In this document: piece after piece, positions 13,953 through 22,561 of the stretch | Layout of the letters: every line of letters starts with the position of its first letter | How positions within the stretch are numbered: position 1 is the stretch's first letter | From: Eubacterium sp. | GTDB taxonomy: Bacteria; Bacillota; Clostridia; Oscillospirales; Acutalibacteraceae | Length of the DNA: 64,000 nt | Direction of reading: 5' to 3' | Assembly (NCBI GenBank): GCA_017463985.1 | Contig: JAFUEH010000016.1 | Location: 1-64,000 of the forward strand | Program-made: the position numbers and the translations under genes | Notes under the pieces: model-generated | Database searches by the model: none | Seen by the model: only the letters and a program-made list of their open reading frames with translations | What the model was told of the DNA's origin: nothing

Positions 13953-15968
13953 ATGGATAACCGTTATCAACAAAACCGTCAGAACCCCGCACAGGGTCAG
14001 CCTGTACAGGGATATTACTATCCGCCGCAGTCGGGTACTGTGCCGCAAGGTGCTGCCCAGCCGCCGGTCAGCCGGCCGCAGGCTACCCGTCCGGCGCCGT
14101 ACTATGCGCAGCCGGGGAATGCTAACCCGTATTCCTATCCCTATCCGGCCGCTTATCCGCCGGTAGCGCGTAAGGTGTATCCGCCCTTTAGTAAAAAGGA
14201 AAATATTTTCCTTTGGCTGTTTTTGGCGTCGGCGTTCCTCTTTGTGGATTTTGCGCTGTTCAAGGGCTTTCACCTTGGCTTTACCGTGGCTTATGCTGTG
14301 CTGTTTGTACTCTCAACCGTTTTCCTGTGGAAAAAGGAAACACGGCTGCCGCTGTTTCCGGTAGCGTGCGGCGTGATTTCGCTCTTTGGCGCGGTCACGT
14401 TCACGCTGTATGATAACTATCTGGTCAACGCCTTAATGTTCTTCCTGATTGCCGGACTGTACACCGTGTACTGCGTCGGCATCAGCGGTACCTTTACGCA
14501 AAAGCAGGGCAGCTTTAAGATGCTGGCGGACGTGGCGAAGGGCGGCTTGCTGCAGCCCTTTGCGCATCTTGGCGATGTGTTCGGCTCGCTGAAGGCGAGT
14601 ACAGAGAGAAAAAAGCGTAACCTCAGCGCTTTACTGGGCGTGCTGGTGGCGATACCGGTGCTGGTGATCGTGGTATACCTGCTGGTGAAGAGCGACGCCG
14701 CATTTGAAGGCTTGGTCGGTGCGATTGCTAAAAATATCGGCCTTTATCTGTTGGAGCTGATACTGGCTGCCGTGCTGCTGCCGTTTTTGCTGTCCTTTAT
14801 GCTCGGCAAAAAGCGCCCTGCCGCCAAAAGCAGCGCTGCTGTAAAGACGACGGCGCGCAATATCCCGATTGCCGGCTGCGTTTCCTTCTTATGTGTGATC
14901 TCGCTGACCTATCTGATCTACCTGTTTTCACAGCTGGCGTATTTTTTCAGCGCCTTTGAGGGCTTTTTGCCGGAGGGATACGAGCATACGGCAAGCGCGT
15001 TTGCGCGCAGAGGCTTCTTTGAAATGTTTGCGATCTGCGTGATCAATGTGACCATGATCGCCTTTATCAACGCCTTTTCACGTCGTAATGAAAAGGGTAA
15101 GACGGCAACTGCCATTAAGGGGATGTCGCTGTTTGTCGCACTGTTTTCTGTATTGATGATCGCGACTGCTATGCAAAAAATGAGACTGAATATCTCTACC
15201 TACGGTTTCACGGCAAACCGCCTGCTGGTGTCGATGCTGATGCTGATGATGCTGGTAGTGTTCCTGTTCTTTATCCTGCATATCTTTGTGCCGAAGCTCA
15301 GCTATATGCAGCCGGTGATCCTGATTTGCTCCTGCCTCTTTGTGGCGCTTTCGTTTGCAAATATCAATGCGCTGACGGCACAGTATAATATTCAGGCGTA
15401 CGAAAACGGAACGGCAGAATCGCTGGATGTGGCGCATCTTGCCTCGCTTGGCGGTGAAGCGCTGGACGCGCTGACCTATATTTCTGAAAACGGCGACATT
15501 CCAACAGCCAATCAGGCGGATATTGCTCTGTGTCAAAAAATTGAATATGATTACGAAGAACATATCGTATTTGAGAACGGTGAGTTCTGCGTCGTTGACA
15601 ATGCAAAGGACTTCCGCCGTTACTGCCGTGCGAATTATCATGAATGGCAGCGGATCGCGGATTATATGAACGCGCTGGATAAAGAGAGTCACCTCTATCG
15701 GACTTACCTGCTGTTCCATAGCGGCTATTATGATGAGGAGGAAAATTCCTTTGATGTCTGGGAAGAGGACAGTGACGAAAATCATTACTATGTTTTTAAT
15801 GAAAAAACAGGGGAATATGACGAAACCGAGCCGCCTTATGCGTATGATTATGACGATGAATATGATTACGATGATGACTACGATGCGTATGATTACGACG
15901 ATGAGTACGAGGATGACGCCGACGGTGATGGCGGCGCGGATATCTTTGATTTCGAGTATGACGATTAA
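13953..15968 (+). CDS. DUF4173-family polytopic membrane protein with acidic tail (671 aa)
   Basis: The N-terminal ~80 residues are disordered and rich in Gln, Pro, Tyr and Ala. Then come about 12 hydrophobic segments (to residue ~490) with the family signature FFSAFEGFLPEGYEHTASAF and ARRGFFEM, as in DUF4153/DUF4173 proteins of Firmicutes. The last ~190 residues are soluble and end in a striking run of alternating Tyr, Asp and Glu (about residues 625-671). AAAGGAG 6 nt before the ATG at 13953 sets the start. Molecular function is not known for the family. It follows the membrane-protein cluster and is closed by a perfect terminator. Confidence 0.82.
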   Translation: MDNRYQQNRQNPAQGQPVQGYYYPPQSGTVPQGAAQPPVSRPQATRPAPYYAQPGNANPYSYPYPAAYPPVARKVYPPFSKKENIFLWLFLASAFLFVDFALFKGFHLGFTVAYAVLFVLSTVFLWKKETRLPLFPVACGVISLFGAVTFTLYDNYLVNALMFFLIAGLYTVYCVGISGTFTQKQGSFKMLADVAKGGLLQPFAHLGDVFGSLKASTERKKRNLSALLGVLVAIPVLVIVVYLLVKSDAAFEGLVGAIAKNIGLYLLELILAAVLLPFLLSFMLGKKRPAAKSSAAVKTTARNIPIAGCVSFLCVISLTYLIYLFSQLAYFFSAFEGFLPEGYEHTASAFARRGFFEMFAICVINVTMIAFINAFSRRNEKGKTATAIKGMSLFVALFSVLMIATAMQKMRLNISTYGFTANRLLVSMLMLMMLVVFLFFILHIFVPKLSYMQPVILICSCLFVALSFANINALTAQYNIQAYENGTAESLDVAHLASLGGEALDALTYISENGDIPTANQADIALCQKIEYDYEEHIVFENGEFCVVDNAKDFRRYCRANYHEWQRIADYMNALDKESHLYRTYLLFHSGYYDEEENSFDVWEEDSDENHYYVFNEKTGEYDETEPPYAYDYDDEYDYDDDYDAYDYDDEYEDDADGDGGADIFDFEYDD

Positions 15969-15972
15969 CAGC

Positions 15973-16009
15973 TTTCGGTTTACCGCTCGGCGGTAAACCG
16001 AAATTTTTT
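15973..16009 (+). terminator. Rho-independent terminator
   Basis: Perfect 14-bp stem (15973-15986 with 15990-16003), 3-nt loop TCG, followed by six T. Confidence 0.9.
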
Positions 16010-16075
16010 GCGATATATTTTGCCTTTTGGCGGACTATATTGTGAGAAGCTTCTACAGAAAGAGGGGTGAACACA

Positions 16076-16615
16076 GTGAACAGAGCTTATGCGAGCGAGA
16101 GGCTGGAGGCGGCGTATACGCAGTACGCTGCGCCGTTGGAGCGTTTTTGCAGCGTTAGACTGGGCGAAGCGCGTGACAGCGCCGCCGACTGTGTTCAGGA
16201 AGCCTTTCTGGTGTATTACAAACGGCTGCTGAAGGGAGAACGTTTTGATAATCCGCGTGCCTTCCTTTATAAAACAGCCGACCTGACAGTGCGTAAGGCG
16301 AGGGAAAGGTATTTCAAAAACGCTAAGCGCACAAAGCCGCTGGAGGACGCGCAGGGCGTAGCTTCTGAGCTGAAGGCATTTCAGCCGGACCTGCTGGATT
16401 ATGACGCGCTGAAGGCGCTGCTGCTGTCAAGGCTCAGCGAAGAGGAACAATTGCTTTATCAGATGAAGTACGAGGAACACAGGAGCCTGAAGGAAATTGC
16501 AGCAGTGTTGAACAGCAACCCTGCGGCGGTAGCGAACCGCACGTCGCGACTGCGCAAGAAGATCAGCGGTCTGATTGATCTGGTATTAGAAGAAAACGGG
16601 AAAGGAGGCGGTTAA
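16076..16615 (+). CDS. ECF-type RNA polymerase sigma factor (179 aa)
   Basis: Region 2 is seen at about residues 10-75 (the YTQYAAPLERFCSVRLG and DCVQEAFLVYYKRLL segments, core-polymerase and -10 binding), and region 4 at about 120-175 (LLYQMKYEEHRSLKEIAAVL, then NPAAVANRTSRLRKKI as recognition helix). No region 3, so group 4. GTG at 16076 is preferred because AGAGGGG lies 8 nt upstream; a GTG at 16067 overlaps that site. The stop is followed within 1 nt by the next start codon, so it is coupled to a membrane protein that is probably its anti-sigma factor and to a wall-bound surface protein that is its likely target. Confidence 0.88.
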   Translation: MNRAYASERLEAAYTQYAAPLERFCSVRLGEARDSAADCVQEAFLVYYKRLLKGERFDNPRAFLYKTADLTVRKARERYFKNAKRTKPLEDAQGVASELKAFQPDLLDYDALKALLLSRLSEEEQLLYQMKYEEHRSLKEIAAVLNSNPAAVANRTSRLRKKISGLIDLVLEENGKGGG

Positions 16616-16616
16616 G

Positions 16617-17261
16617 GTGACCCTGACAGTGAACAGAGAAGCCGTGTTGACGGTATTGGATGAAGCACAGCTGCACCGTGAAATCGCCGCTTACCTGGAG
16701 GAAGTGATGGGGACAGAGCTGGCAAAGGAGGCGCCTGACTGTGACCTGATCGATGAATGCGTCGCCGTGCTCGAAGCATTGCAAAGTAACGGAGAAGCTG
16801 CTCCGATGCTGCGCCTGCGCGTGACAAAGCCGCAGCTGACCGCATACTGCCGGCGGCATTCCAAGCGCGGCGCGGTGCAAAAGGGTGTGATCGCCGCAGC
16901 ATTAGCGCTCGTGATCAGCGGTACGGCAGCGTTTTATACCGTTCCGGCCTTTGCGGGCAGTGTACGTACGCTGTTTGAGCGCGTGGTCTATTCGCTGACA
17001 ACGGCGGTAGCGGACACGGAGGAGGACGGCGAGGTCGTTTCTATCTATGCCACCGTTCCGGAAAACGGTGACGTCCGTAACGCTGCGGTCACCGCCGTCC
17101 TGCGCGACGGCAGTGAACAAGCAGTGCCGCTGAACGACTGCCGTATTACTCAAACGACTGAGGAAGCAGACGGCGAACGCTATGTGCTGACGGTGATTGC
17201 CTATAAAGGCTGTGCCTGCAGTCTGATCACGGAAGCAGAGGAAGGAGTGACCGAACCGTGA
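16617..17261 (+). CDS. Membrane protein, putative anti-sigma factor (214 aa)
   Basis: A cytoplasmic N-terminal domain of about 85 residues (acidic, helical, including LDEAQLHREIAAYLEEVMGT) is followed by one membrane helix (about 87-108) and an outer domain of about 105 residues with beta character. This is the layout of ECF anti-sigma factors, and the position directly behind the sigma gene agrees. I see no clear zinc-binding HxxxCxxC motif, so the family is not proven. GTG at 16617 has AAAGGAGG 8 nt upstream. Its TGA stop overlaps the GTG of the next gene, so all three genes are co-translated. Confidence 0.65.
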   Translation: MTLTVNREAVLTVLDEAQLHREIAAYLEEVMGTELAKEAPDCDLIDECVAVLEALQSNGEAAPMLRLRVTKPQLTAYCRRHSKRGAVQKGVIAAALALVISGTAAFYTVPAFAGSVRTLFERVVYSLTTAVADTEEDGEVVSIYATVPENGDVRNAAVTAVLRDGSEQAVPLNDCRITQTTEEADGERYVLTVIAYKGCACSLITEAEEGVTEP

Positions 17262-20200
17262 GAAATATGAAAAAATTCCTGAGTCTGCTGCTGGCAGTGC
17301 TTATGGTGATCGCGATGCTGCCGCTTAGTAGCATCGCAGCGCTGGCAACAGCGTCAGACAACACTTTTGATGTTAAAATCATTTACGAAAGCGGCAGCCG
17401 CCGGTACGGCGAGATCACCGCTTATAATGGAAGCGATACGTCGGTGACCTTTCCGTCGCAGATCGGTGATGTGCAAATCGTCGGCGTGTCGATCACGAAA
17501 CAGCCGAAGGAGGCGAATGCCTTGCGGTCGGTAACGGTCAGCGAGGGAATTATCTACATTGGCGCGAATACCTTCAGCGGCTGCCGTGCGCTGCAGATCA
17601 CACTGCCGGAAAGCCTGCGCTATATCGGCACGCGTGCTTTTAATTTTTCCTCGATTGCGCGTATTAATTTTCCGTCCGGTCTGGAGGGAATCGATATGTT
17701 TGCGTTTGACAGCGTTACCTTTGCCGATACGGCGGTAACGCTGCCGGACAGCCTGCTGTACCTTGGTACTTATGCCTTTGCAGAATCCAATATTACCGCT
17801 TGCCATTGTGGCAGCAGAGTCAAACCGGCCCTTATGGAATATGCTTACCCGGGCAGCGTGATCGAGCGTTATGCCGCCTTCACGATTCCGGGCACCGATG
17901 GCGAGGTACTGCCCTTTGCCTGCTGTGAGGAGCTCCGGCTGTTGAGCGCTGATCCGGAAAATCCGTATATCACCGTGAAGGATAACGCGCTCTACACGGA
18001 CGGCGGCAGAACGCTACAGGTTGTTGCCGGTGACCGTGACCGCTTTTCGATCGATGATACGGTGGAAACACTTTGCCCTTATGCCTTCCATGAGGGACAG
18101 CATATCGGTGAGCTGTATATCGGCAGCGGCTTACAGACCTTGCCGGAGGACGCCTTTGCCGGCATGAATATCGGTAGCGTACAATTCAGTGCTGCCTGTC
18201 AGCTGCGGAAAATCAGCAATGGCGCTTTTTCCGGCGCTACGGTGGCTGAGCCGCTGGTGATTCCGAAAAGTGTACAGGAAATTGAAGAGTCTGCATTCAG
18301 TACGGCCACCCTGTCTGATGTTAGTTTTGAAGAAAATTCGTCGCTGTCGGTAATGCATTATCATGCGTTCTTTAATGCGGTTGTCAACAGTGTGGATTTT
18401 TCCAATTGTCGGGCTATGACTTTGCTTGGCAGAGGTAGCTTTTCCTATTCCACGCTGCGCACCGTGGACTTGTCGAATACTTTGATCGGAAAGCTCGAGG
18501 GATACACCTTTGAGGGCTGTGAGGAGCTGACATCAGTGATCCTGTCGGACTATACGTCTGAGCTTGACAGCAATTGCTTTAAGGACTGCGACAGTCTTGA
18601 AGAGGTTCATTACGGTTATTCCATCACGATTCCGTCAGACGAACAAATACCGTTCAAGCACGATGCGGCGTTTGTTCAGTGGACGACGGTGGGAGATTTT
18701 AAATTCGCAGAGTATGAGGATTATGCCAGCTTAGCAAAGTATCAAGGAGAAAAGGAAATCGACACCTTAACCATCCCCGATACGGTTAACGGTAAGCCCG
18801 TAAAGGAGATTCGTAAAGATGTTTTCAACGCGTCGCTGAAGCAGTGCCGTCAGGTCATACTGCCGCAGCAACTGGAAGTGATCGGCCCGAATGCCTTTTT
18901 TAACAGCGGTATTACGGAGATCGAGCGATTTCCCGATGCACTGAAATATATTGGCTCCAATGCCTTTGCCTCCAATCCGCTGACGGCTTTGCAGCTGAAT
19001 GACGGCTTGCTGTATATCGGCGGGAGCGCCTTCCGCGGCAGCGATATTGCCGATTTTACCGTGCCGGATACGGCGGTGCGCGTCGGTTACTATCCTGTGA
19101 AACAGTGTCAAACGCTTTCCTTCGGCGCAGCTGTTAGGAATATCGAGGAGACGCTGGGTTTGGAAGAGGAGAGCGGCGACGCTGTCCGGAAAACACTCGC
19201 TGCGATCACGGTAAGCGACAGTAATCCGTGCTATACGTCAAAGGACGGCGTGCTCTACAACAAGGATATGACGGAGCTGATTTATTATCCGGCCGACAAG
19301 CCTGATCGGGAGTTCGTCGTACCCGAGAGTGTGCAGGTGATCGGTGAGTATGCCTTTCGGGAGGCGCAGCACCTCGAAAAGATGACCTTGACCGCGGTGC
19401 GCCGTATCGGTCAGGATTCCTTTGAGGGCTGTCGGGTGCTGCAAACGGTCGTATTCAAAAACGACGTGTCCATTCAGCGGCTCAAAAGTACCTTTGCTGA
19501 TCTCAGCACACTGACGACTGTTGTATTTAAAGATGGCGCCGAGGTGGTGCAGCTGAGTTATACCTTTTGCGGCACCTCGCTGACCGATATTTGTCTGCCG
19601 TCCGGCGTGAGAGCTGTTAACGGTGCCTTTGCCGATGTCAGAACGCTGCGTTCTGTTACCTTCTCCGAGGGGATCGAAACGGTCGGCGCCAACGCCTTCC
19701 GCGGTACTGCACTGACGGCGCTGTCCCTGCCGCAGAGCTTGCGCCATATCTCACAGGACGCTTTCGCGGATTGTGTTGATTTACAGCAGCTGTCGCTCGG
19801 CGGCACACAGTATATCGGTAAAAACGCTTTTGCCGGTTGCCTTTCTCTGACCCAGGTAGATCTGACCGGCATACGCACCGAACCGGATGCGTTCAAAGAC
19901 TGCATTAATCTGAAAAAGCTCCGCTTTGATGATCTGCAAAGCCAGACCCCGATTACGGAGGACGCGTTTGAAGGAAACGGATCGGTAGAAACGGTTGTGA
20001 TCGGGTCGTCTGTCAGTGAAATTCAAAGCCGCGCCTTTGCCGATTGTACAGCGTTGGAGACGGCATATATTTCCGATAGCGTGACGGCGATCGCGGAGGA
20101 TGCCTTTGACGGTTGTGAGCAGCTGACGATCGTATGTATGGCCGGCTCGCCGGCGATGCATTATGCCGTGAGCAATAATATTCCGTATCAAACCTTTGTG

Positions 20201-20785
20201 ATCGCGCCGATTCCTGACCAACCCTATACCGGACGTGCCGTTACGCCTGCATTGCAGGTATCGCAGGGCGGCAAGCGCCTGACCGTTGATAAAGAGTACC
20301 GTGCCATTTATAGCGATAATGTGCAGATCGGTACGGCGACGGTGACCGTCGTCGGCCTCGGTGATTACAGTATTTTTGGCACAACAGCGAAGTTTCATAT
20401 CGTCGCATCGACCGTGAAAAACGGCTGGCAGCAGCGCGGCGGACAGTGGTATTATTACCGCGGCGGCAGCGCTGTTCGCTACTGGCAGAAAATCAGCGGT
20501 AAGTGGTATTATTTCAATACGCAGGGTGTGATGCTGACCGGTTGGCTGAAGGCAAAAGGAAAATGGTACTACCTGCGCGACAGCGGTGCGATGGCTACCG
20601 GCTGGGTAAAGGTAAAGGGGAAGTGGTACTACCTGAATACAGACGGCGCGATGCAAACGGGCTGGCTCAAGCTCGGCGGAAAATGGTATTACCTCAATAC
20701 GGACGGCGCTATGCGCACAGCAAGCTTAAAGCAAGGCGGTAAGACCTACCGTTTTAACAGCAGCGGCGTCTGCACCAATCCATAG
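17258..20785 (+). CDS. BspA-like leucine-rich repeat surface protein with wall-binding repeats (1175 aa)
   Basis: Signal peptide at 1-32 (FLSLLLAVLMVIAMLPL core). Residues ~40-985 are an irregular array of LRR_5 (BspA/Treponema pallidum type) repeats, recognisable by units such as VQVIGEYAFREAQHLEKMTL and IGKNAFAGCLSLTQVDL. A short bacterial Ig-like unit (~990-1050; YTGRAVTPALQV..GTATVTVVGLGDY) follows, then five or six choline-binding-type repeats (GWLKAKGKWYYLNTDGAMQT) and the end GGKTYRFNSSGVCTNP. Role: non-covalently wall-attached adhesin or host/glycan-binding protein, inferred from relatives. GTG at 17258 overlaps the upstream stop, AAGGAG 10 nt before it. The stop TAG lies inside the left arm of a palindromic element. 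Confidence 0.9.
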   Translation: MRNMKKFLSLLLAVLMVIAMLPLSSIAALATASDNTFDVKIIYESGSRRYGEITAYNGSDTSVTFPSQIGDVQIVGVSITKQPKEANALRSVTVSEGIIYIGANTFSGCRALQITLPESLRYIGTRAFNFSSIARINFPSGLEGIDMFAFDSVTFADTAVTLPDSLLYLGTYAFAESNITACHCGSRVKPALMEYAYPGSVIERYAAFTIPGTDGEVLPFACCEELRLLSADPENPYITVKDNALYTDGGRTLQVVAGDRDRFSIDDTVETLCPYAFHEGQHIGELYIGSGLQTLPEDAFAGMNIGSVQFSAACQLRKISNGAFSGATVAEPLVIPKSVQEIEESAFSTATLSDVSFEENSSLSVMHYHAFFNAVVNSVDFSNCRAMTLLGRGSFSYSTLRTVDLSNTLIGKLEGYTFEGCEELTSVILSDYTSELDSNCFKDCDSLEEVHYGYSITIPSDEQIPFKHDAAFVQWTTVGDFKFAEYEDYASLAKYQGEKEIDTLTIPDTVNGKPVKEIRKDVFNASLKQCRQVILPQQLEVIGPNAFFNSGITEIERFPDALKYIGSNAFASNPLTALQLNDGLLYIGGSAFRGSDIADFTVPDTAVRVGYYPVKQCQTLSFGAAVRNIEETLGLEEESGDAVRKTLAAITVSDSNPCYTSKDGVLYNKDMTELIYYPADKPDREFVVPESVQVIGEYAFREAQHLEKMTLTAVRRIGQDSFEGCRVLQTVVFKNDVSIQRLKSTFADLSTLTTVVFKDGAEVVQLSYTFCGTSLTDICLPSGVRAVNGAFADVRTLRSVTFSEGIETVGANAFRGTALTALSLPQSLRHISQDAFADCVDLQQLSLGGTQYIGKNAFAGCLSLTQVDLTGIRTEPDAFKDCINLKKLRFDDLQSQTPITEDAFEGNGSVETVVIGSSVSEIQSRAFADCTALETAYISDSVTAIAEDAFDGCEQLTIVCMAGSPAMHYAVSNNIPYQTFVIAPIPDQPYTGRAVTPALQVSQGGKRLTVDKEYRAIYSDNVQIGTATVTVVGLGDYSIFGTTAKFHIVASTVKNGWQQRGGQWYYYRGGSAVRYWQKISGKWYYFNTQGVMLTGWLKAKGKWYYLRDSGAMATGWVKVKGKWYYLNTDGAMQTGWLKLGGKWYYLNTDGAMRTASLKQGGKTYRFNSSGVCTNP

Positions 20786-21111
20786 CCATAGCACTCGCAT
20801 TCGAACCACGGTTTAGAATGGCAAATTGAACTTATTTCTACGTTGAAAATGCTTACTGTGTATAAGTTCCATTAACCAAATTATAAATTTGGAATGTCAC
20901 TTACGCAATACGGCAAGTATTCCTGTGCTTTTCGCCTTGAACTAAGCCCAATTTGCTCATTCTAAACTGCAAAGCACCTAAAACCGTGGGAGTTAAGATG
21001 AAGTTTGGTGCTTTGAGGGCGCAGCTTGGCTGTCGCCAAGCAAGAACGAAAACATCAAAGTTCGCTTAAATACACGGTTTTAGGCGGGTTCGAATACGAG
21101 CGCTATGGCTA
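20783..21111. repeat. Palindromic three-arm element, copy 2 (inverted relative to copy 1)
   Basis: Outer arms 20783-20807 and 21087-21111 match as a 25-bp inverted repeat with two mismatches. Inner arm one is closed by GGTTTAGAATG near 20811 with CATTCTAAAC near 20960. Inner arm two is closed by CCTAAAACCGTG (ending ~20995) with CACGGTTTTAGG (~21074-21085) and contains a GCTTGG/CCAAGC hairpin. The core 20907-20939 is the reverse complement of 1094-1126 in copy 1, and the order of the two inner arms is also reversed, so this is the same element in the opposite orientation. It fills the gap after the BspA-like gene and codes for no protein. Confidence 0.8.
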
Positions 21112-21116
21112 ATGAT

Positions 21117-21156
21117 AAAGCAGCTTGGAAGATTTCCCTCCCAAGCTGCTTTTTTT
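21117..21156 (+). terminator. Rho-independent terminator
   Basis: 12-bp stem AAAGCAGCTTGG (21117-21128) / CCAAGCTGCTTT (21141-21152) and a T run to 21156. It would end the sigma/anti-sigma/BspA operon after passing through the palindromic element. Confidence 0.85.
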
Positions 21157-21169
21157 GACTGTGAAAACA

Positions 21170-21203
21170 CAAAAAGCTGCCTCGCACACCGGAGAGACAG
21201 CTT
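21170..21203 (-). terminator. Terminator of the DUF378 gene
   Basis: On the minus strand AAGCTGTCTC pairs with GAGGCAGCTT (one mismatch) and runs into TTTTTGTG. It lies just past the stop of the gene at 21215. Confidence 0.7.
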
Positions 21204-21214
21204 CTTTGTTCTGC

Positions 21215-21427
21215 TTACTCGCTTCGGTGATCACGGAACAGCAGACTGATGCACCATATTGCAGCCAGACCGACCAACGTATAGATAATACGGGAAAGTA
21301 CCGCGTCCTGTCCGCCAAAAATCCATGCCACCAAGTCGAACTTGAAGATGCCGATCAGTCCCCAGTTGATACCGCCGATAATATTCAGTATCAAGGCGAT
21401 GCGGTCAACAATTTTCATATTCATCAT
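21215..21427 (-). CDS. DUF378-family small membrane protein (70 aa)
   Basis: Two membrane helices: about residues 8-28 (ALILNIIGGINWGLIGIF) and 44-64. The NIIGGINWGLIG motif, followed by FDLV and the GLAAIW segment, is the signature of the DUF378 family (Bacillus YuzA). Function unknown; probably a structural or stress-related inner membrane protein. AAAGGAGTG precedes the ATG; two Met codons at the start (MMNMK) leave the exact start open by one or three residues. It forms its own unit between two terminators and the convergent BspA operon. Confidence 0.85.
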   Translation of the reverse strand: MMNMKIVDRIALILNIIGGINWGLIGIFKFDLVAWIFGGQDAVLSRIIYTLVGLAAIWCISLLFRDHRSE

Positions 21428-21491
21428 AAAAAAATCACTCCTTTTTACCTAGTTTGTGCAAAAGAGAGTGATTTTATGCTGTGAGATGGAT

Positions 21492-22445
21492 TTAAATTTT
21501 TGTCAGCAAAAATTCGAGCTTGCCGCTGACGGTATAGTCTCCGAAAACAGCCGGTACCAGGAAGGAATCGCCTTTTTTAGCGGCACGACCGTTCACGCTG
21601 CCGTTGCCGTCCAGTATCAGCAGGTGATGAAAGCTGCTGCCGTCTGTGGAAAGTGACACAGCGCTCTCAACATCGTAACGGTCAACGGAAAACAGATCGC
21701 AGGCTGTCAATTTTTGGAAAATATAGCCGTCCTGCTGCTCCTCGTTCCCGAGTGGTTTGGTATCATGCTGCGGCGGTTTGGTAACGGATACGTCAACAGC
21801 CTTGTCAATATGCAGCTCGCGCGGCTTGCCGTCCTTGCCGACTCTGCCGTAATCATAGACACGGTAGGTACAGTTAGAATTTTGCTGGATCTCCGCAATC
21901 AGCGCACCCTTGCCGATCGCGTGTACCGTGCCGGCCTCAATGAAGAATACGTCGCCCTTTTTGACCTTCACGCGATTGAGCTGCTCGAGGAGGGTATTGT
22001 TTTCGATTGCCGCTTTGAAGGCGGCGGCAGTGATTTCTTTTTTGAAGCCGTAGATCAGCTCTGCACCGTCGGCGGCGTCCAGCACATACCACATCTCCGT
22101 TTTGCCGAATTCATTTTCAACACGGCGTGCGTAATCGTCGTCAGGATGTACCTGAACAGAAAGATTGTCATGTGCGTCGATCAGCTTGATCAACACCGGA
22201 AAGTAGGGAAAACGCAGGCACGCTGTACCGCCGATCTTTTCTGTTCCTACGGCGTCAAGCACCTTGTCGAGCGGTTGTCCGTCATACGCGCCGCCCTCAA
22301 CGGTGTTCATGCCGTCCTTGTGACAGGCAAGCATCCAACCCTCTGCCGTTTTGTCAAAGCCGGTGTCAAAGCCGTAATCACCGACCAGACGTGTGCCGCC
22401 CCAAATATAGTCTTTAAATACCGGTTTCAGTTTTAATATTTCCAT
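21492..22445 (-). CDS. manA: Mannose-6-phosphate isomerase, class I (317 aa)
   Basis: Interconverts mannose 6-phosphate and fructose 6-phosphate in the cytoplasm, linking mannose use and GDP-mannose supply to glycolysis. The family start LKPVFKDYIWGGTRL is present, and the zinc site is seen as VQVHPDD, KTEMWYV and later GTVHAIGKG, followed by EIQQNSNCTYRVYDYGR. Length matches the short Gram-positive class I enzymes (~315). The ATG at 22445 is preferred; a TTG at 22457 would add four residues (M-V-I-F) without a better ribosome site. It is a single gene, transcribed away from the ABC-F operon. Confidence 0.95.
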   Translation of the reverse strand: MEILKLKPVFKDYIWGGTRLVGDYGFDTGFDKTAEGWMLACHKDGMNTVEGGAYDGQPLDKVLDAVGTEKIGGTACLRFPYFPVLIKLIDAHDNLSVQVHPDDDYARRVENEFGKTEMWYVLDAADGAELIYGFKKEITAAAFKAAIENNTLLEQLNRVKVKKGDVFFIEAGTVHAIGKGALIAEIQQNSNCTYRVYDYGRVGKDGKPRELHIDKAVDVSVTKPPQHDTKPLGNEEQQDGYIFQKLTACDLFSVDRYDVESAVSLSTDGSSFHHLLILDGNGSVNGRAAKKGDSFLVPAVFGDYTVSGKLEFLLTKI

Positions 22446-22561
22446 GAAAATCACCAAAATACATTAGAATTATTCATATTATAATAAATTCCCTCTTCAC
22501 ATTCAAGTCATTTTGTTGTAAAATATATTGACCAATTCTGAAACGGAGAAGTTAGACGCTT

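Noticed and set aside
17380-20200. Tandem DNA repeat array
   Set aside because: The periodicity exists only at protein level (diverged LRR units of the BspA type); the DNA units are not similar enough to be a recent array.
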